The notes below the pieces were generated by a model that did no database searches, was not told the origin of the DNA, and saw nothing but the letters and a program-made list of their open reading frames with translations. Below, in pieces: positions 22,410-25,052 of a stretch of DNA of 25,052 bases; position 1 is the stretch's first letter, and each line of letters starts with the position of its first letter. A program made the translations under genes and the position numbers. The stretch comes from a virus, in the IMG/VR virus record IMGVR_UViG_3300031918_000138, positions 1 to 25,052 of that record. One strand, given 5' to 3'.

Positions 22410-23102
22410 CTAGGCGGCGATGAGGGTGGCGACGACGGTGGGGTCGAGGCCGAGCTGGGGGGCGATCTGCTCGGCGGTCATGCCGAGCGCGGCCAGGGCC
22501 TTGGCCTTGGCGAGCGGCGTGTCCCCGGCGGGTGCCGGCGCCGCGGCGGGGGTGGGCGCCGGGGCACTCACGGGGGCCGGTGCGGGGGCGGAGACGGGCG
22601 GGGTGGTGGGTGCGGTGGGCTGGCCGCCGACGGCGCCGAGGAAGTCGCCGGACGCGGCCGCGGCGTCGGGCACCTTGTACTGCGCGGCCCACAGCTTGCG
22701 GTCGTTGAAGCCGCGGGTCTTGGACGGCTCGTCGCCGATGTAGGCCATGGTCAGGGTGCCGCCGGGCTCGAGGCCCTTGGCGCCGGCGGCCTGTACGGCG
22801 GCGCGGACGGCGTCGTGCACGCTCTTGGAGCCGACGCTCTTGGAGCCCTTGACGTAGATGGCGCGGCGTCCGTCGTCGTCCTCGTCGTCGCGGGTGTCGG
22901 TCTGGACGACGACGACGAGCTGCATGCGCGGGTCGCCGTTCTCCCACTCGAGGGGCTTGCCGGTCTCCATGTCGGTCTGCTGGCGGATCTCGGTGGACAC
23001 GACGGTGCCGGTGACGGTGGCGCCGACGGGGTCGGTCTTGCTGAAGGCGCTCTTGGTGCCGCCACCCATGAGGAAGGTGTCGGCGTTGCTGGGGGTGCTC
23101 AT
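22410..23102 (-). CDS. Predicted ssDNA-binding-like protein (actinophage type)
   Basis: A protein of 230 residues starting at ATG 23102, with AAGGAG eight bases upstream. Residues 20-155 look like an OB-fold: PVGATVTGTVVSTEIRQQTD, WENGDPRMQLVVVVQTDTRD, RAIYVKGSKS, then LEPGGTLTMAYIGDEPSKTR and AAQYKVP. Similar proteins lie beside recombination nucleases in many actinophages and are thought to bind single strands. Residues 160-200 are Pro/Ala/Thr-rich. Residues 203-230 form a short helical end (LAALGMTAEQIAPQLGLDPT) resembling a UBA or HTH helix pair. It is 39 nt after the Cas4/RecB-like nuclease gene. The DNA-binding role is inferred from pattern and context. Confidence 0.7.
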   Translation of the reverse strand: MSTPSNADTFLMGGGTKSAFSKTDPVGATVTGTVVSTEIRQQTDMETGKPLEWENGDPRMQLVVVVQTDTRDDEDDDGRRAIYVKGSKSVGSKSVHDAVRAAVQAAGAKGLEPGGTLTMAYIGDEPSKTRGFNDRKLWAAQYKVPDAAAASGDFLGAVGGQPTAPTTPPVSAPAPAPVSAPAPTPAAAPAPAGDTPLAKAKALAALGMTAEQIAPQLGLDPTVVATLIAA

Positions 23103-23141
23103 CTCTGGTTCTCCTTGGTGTCGGTGTTGCGGTGGTGCGGG

Positions 23142-23978
23142 TCAGGCGACGGCCGGCAGGAGGTCGGCGAAGTCGCTGGTGCGGGGGTGGTGCCCGGGTG
23201 CGGTGTGGCCGGCGGGCCGGTCGGGGTAGCGGGCGCAGTCGTGGCAGCTGCGGTCGCGGGGCAGCCCCCCGATCCAGGCGGCGACGGCGGCGTCGCCGAG
23301 GGCTCGTAGCGCGGTGATGTTGGCGCCGAGCCTGTTGGCGCGCTCGAGGGCCTGTTCGGCTCGGCTGCGGTCGTGGGGTGCGGTCCACCAGACGGCGTCG
23401 TCGAGGGAGATGGAGTTGCGGGGCAGGTAGGCGATCGCGACGTGGTCGACGCGGACGCCGGCGTCGTTCCAGCCCTTGGCGTACAGGTCGGCCTGGGCGC
23501 GGTAGACGGGTGAGGGGCCGGCGGCCTTGGCGGCGCGCAGGGTGGTGGCGCCGACGATCTTCCAGTCGACGGTCATGCCGACGGCGTGGTCGAGCAGGTC
23601 GGTGGAGCCCCAGATGTCCTGGCCCATGACCTGGCCGACGAGGACGTCGGCTTCGGTCTCGTAGCGCAGCCCGGTGCTGTGCATGGCGTTGCGGTCGATC
23701 TCGAGCTGCACGAACACGTCCTCGAGCTGGGCGTGCATGGCGGTGCCGATGTAGGGCAGCCAGGGGATGCCGTCGTCGGTGCGAGGCCAGCCGGCGAGCT
23801 TCGCGGCGAGGCAGTGGTCGCAGGGGGTGCCGAGCTCAGAGGGGCCGATGCGGGTCTGCAGGGAGCGGGGCTGGTGGGTGATGGCGTGTTCGATGACGTG
23901 CTGCAGCTCGGCTAGGGCGGTGGTGGGGTCGCCGCCGCTGTAGGTCAGCCGCGGTGGGGGCAGGGTGGCGATGGTCAT
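23142..23978 (-). CDS. Cas4/RecB-like PD-(D/E)XK exonuclease
   Basis: A protein of 278 residues starting at ATG 23978 (ATGA overlap), with GGGGAG upstream. PD-(D/E)XK motifs are in order: E47 in RIGPSELG, H82 in YIGTAMHAQLEDVF, D127 in GSTDLLDHA, D138-W-K140 in MTVDWKIVG and Q162-x-x-x-Y166 in YRAQADLYAKG. Four cysteines, C53, C56, C245 and C248 (RDRSCHDCARYPD), could hold an iron-sulfur or zinc site as in Cas4 and AddB. Cas4-like proteins digest DNA ends; in phages lacking CRISPR they are usually recombination exonucleases paired with an annealing or ssDNA-binding protein, which fits the next gene. No CRISPR array or other cas gene is present. Confidence 0.87.
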   Translation of the reverse strand: MTIATLPPPRLTYSGGDPTTALAELQHVIEHAITHQPRSLQTRIGPSELGTPCDHCLAAKLAGWPRTDDGIPWLPYIGTAMHAQLEDVFVQLEIDRNAMHSTGLRYETEADVLVGQVMGQDIWGSTDLLDHAVGMTVDWKIVGATTLRAAKAAGPSPVYRAQADLYAKGWNDAGVRVDHVAIAYLPRNSISLDDAVWWTAPHDRSRAEQALERANRLGANITALRALGDAAVAAWIGGLPRDRSCHDCARYPDRPAGHTAPGHHPRTSDFADLLPAVA

Positions 23979-24265
23979 GTGCTGCTCCCCGTGGTGGTCT
24001 CTGGGAGGGTGATCAGGTCGGTGAGGTTGATGGTCTGGTCGGGGAAGAGGAGGGCGTGGGCGGCCTGGTGCAGGGCGTGGCCGACGGCGACGAGCACGCT
24101 GCGGCTGTCGAGGCCGGCGCCGAGGTTGGTGGCGACGGCCAGCGACAGGACGTCGCTGTCGACGTCGTCGATGACGACGCGGATCTGCGGGGTGTCGTGG
24201 GTGACGGCCGGCCACTTGTGGGTGCAGCCGGACGTGAAGTGGACGGCGACCGGGGTCCCGCTCAC
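23975..24265 (-). CDS. Small protein of unknown function
   Basis: A protein of 96 residues starting at GTG 24265 in a GTGA overlap; its own stop overlaps the nuclease start, so the three are coupled. Residues 1-45 contain a HFTSGCTHKW cluster (H10, C14, H16) and the strand QIRVVIDDVDSDVLSLAVAT; residues 46-75 are a helix (SRSVLVAVGHALHQAAHALL). The cluster could bind a metal, but no family is recognised. Two-component action with the Cas4-like nuclease is possible from gene order only. Confidence 0.7.
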   Translation of the reverse strand: MSGTPVAVHFTSGCTHKWPAVTHDTPQIRVVIDDVDSDVLSLAVATNLGAGLDSRSVLVAVGHALHQAAHALLFPDQTINLTDLITLPETTTGSST

Positions 24266-25052
24266 GGCTGGTCCTGGGGTGTGACGGCGTAGGGGATGGG
24301 CTCGTCGATGGGGTCGCCGAGCAGGTCGACCTCACGCAGGACCGTCACCTGGCGGGACTTGGCCTTGGTGGTGTCGATGGGGCGCAGCTCGGCGAGGGGG
24401 ACGCTGACCTCGAGGAAACGGGTGGCGCCCGTGTAGTGGGCCTTGGCCTGGCCGGGGGTGGGGCAGGTGTGCAGGCCGCCTCCGCAGCTGTTGTCGTCGC
24501 ACCAGTGCGTGTCGGTGAGGGTCTGGCCGATCGGGTAGGCGAAGTCCTGCGCCGATCGCAGCTGGTCGTCGACGGCCTTGTACAGGTGGGCGTGGCCTTG
24601 GTCGTCGATCTGGACGCCGGCCAGGTCTGCCCAGTCCTGCGGGTCGTGCTCGTCGAGGCCGGACACGTCGATGATGTGGCCGCCGGTGACGGTGACCTTC
24701 TGGTGGTGGAGGTATACGGCGACGTACGGGCTGGCCTTGGTGAGGGTTCCTCCCGCGTACAGGTGCACGGTGCTGGTCCCTGCTGCGCGGTCGACGCTGG
24801 CGGAGTCGCCGACCCGGACGACGCTGGCGGAGTCGCCGACCGAGCCGACGCGGGCGGAGCCGCCGACCCAGTCGACGCGGGCGGAGCCGCCGACCGAGCC
24901 GACGCGGGCGGAGCCGCCGACCGAGCCGACGCTGGCGGAGTCGCCGACCCAGTCGACGCTGGCGGAGTCGCCGACCCGGACGACGCGGGCGGAGCCGCCG
25001 ACCGAGCCGACGCGGGCGGAGTCGCCGACCCAGTCGACGCTGGCGGAGTCGC
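24262..25052 (-). CDS. Repeat-bearing actinophage protein, partial at right edge
   Basis: The frame is open from the window edge (first full codon at 25050) to the stop at 24262, so at least 262 residues are visible and the start lies outside. An internal GTG at 24768 is not accepted because the upstream frame is stop-free and the whole is one known layout: a repeat of short units followed by a conserved C-terminal domain. The first 86 residues are 9-residue units such as DWVGDSASV and GSVGGSARV. The domain then runs from VHLYAGGTLTKASPYVAVYL and TGGHIIDVSGLD through QIDDQGHAHLYKAVD to CGGGLHTCPTPGQAKAHYTG, ending ATRFLEVSVPLAELRPID plus about 35 more. Similar proteins with A-x-V type repeats are frequent in actinophages; the repeats probably form a beta-helix stalk. 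Function is unknown. Confidence 0.8.
   Translation of the reverse strand, partial: DSASVDWVGDSARVGSVGGSARVVRVGDSASVDWVGDSASVGSVGGSARVGSVGGSARVDWVGGSARVGSVGDSASVVRVGDSASVDRAAGTSTVHLYAGGTLTKASPYVAVYLHHQKVTVTGGHIIDVSGLDEHDPQDWADLAGVQIDDQGHAHLYKAVDDQLRSAQDFAYPIGQTLTDTHWCDDNSCGGGLHTCPTPGQAKAHYTGATRFLEVSVPLAELRPIDTTKAKSRQVTVLREVDLLGDPIDEPIPYAVTPQDQP
24793..25052 (-). repeat. 27-bp coding tandem repeat, 9.6 units, mosaic
   Basis: Nine full 27-nt units and a 17-nt partial unit, head to tail without gaps, encode 9-residue units of the type x-x-V-G-[D/G]-S-A-[S/R]-V. Each unit differs at three places: position 2 (gct or gcg), position 5 (gtc or gcc) and positions 8-9 (ccg gac, cga gcc or cca gtc on the plus strand). 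The first two vary together in all full units except the one at 25009-25035. Confidence 0.92.

Noticed and set aside
22068-23309. Plus-strand open frame of 413 codons
   Set aside because: Gly/Val/Asp-rich antisense shadow of the ssDNA-binding-like gene and neighbours.
23142-23978. Evidence of a CRISPR-Cas system from the Cas4-like gene
   Set aside because: No other cas gene and no array. Cas4-like nucleases are common in phages on their own.
24793-25052. CRISPR-like array
   Set aside because: The 27-nt units are contiguous with no spacers and encode an in-frame protein repeat.

Overview
The window is a nearly gap-free run of about 32 genes, all on the minus strand, from a tailed bacteriophage or prophage. 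The DNA is very G+C-rich, third codon positions are almost all G or C, GTG starts are frequent, and many small proteins resemble those of actinobacteriophages. A high-GC actinobacterial host is therefore likely, but the genus cannot be told from the sequence. The virion genes indicate a siphovirus: SPP1-like portal, MuF-type minor head protein, SU10/DUF5309-type capsid, long flexible-tail genes and a short tape measure.

Transcription runs from high to low coordinates. Region A (25052 to about 18690) is the DNA-metabolism block. It holds a repeat-bearing protein cut by the window edge, a small unknown gene, a Cas4/RecB-like nuclease, an ssDNA-binding-like protein, two small genes (one carrying a ten-base homopolymer that appears to shift the frame), a papain-like fold protein and a large primase-polymerase/SF3 helicase. 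Region B (18686-18431) is non-coding and holds repeated GYGTCAY half-sites plus a 24-nt alternating purine-pyrimidine tract; it is a candidate origin or operator. Region C (18430-15216) holds small proteins, several with Cys/His metal-binding motifs, including an Hjc-like nuclease with a Cys-rich tail, a two-zinc-site/HTH protein and, last, a secreted lipoprotein. A strong hairpin at 15118-15147 closes this block.

Region D (15055 to the left edge) is the late operon in the order TerS, TerL, portal, MuF, scaffold, major capsid, four head-tail and tail-completion proteins, major tail protein, tail assembly chaperone with a -1 frameshift, tape measure, distal tail protein, DUF5047 hub protein and two further minor tail proteins. 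A further gene begins at position 20 and leaves the window. Most neighbours overlap by 4 nt (ATGA/GTGA) or 1 nt (TGATG), which implies translational coupling. The one sizeable gap in the late operon, after the capsid gene, is bracketed by a 14-bp perfect inverted repeat.

No integrase, lysin, holin, tRNA, IS element or CRISPR array is visible. The points most worth a second look are the mosaic 9-residue repeat protein at the right edge, the half-site array beside the primase gene, the G10 frame change, the lipoprotein between the early and late blocks, and the inverted repeat after the capsid gene.
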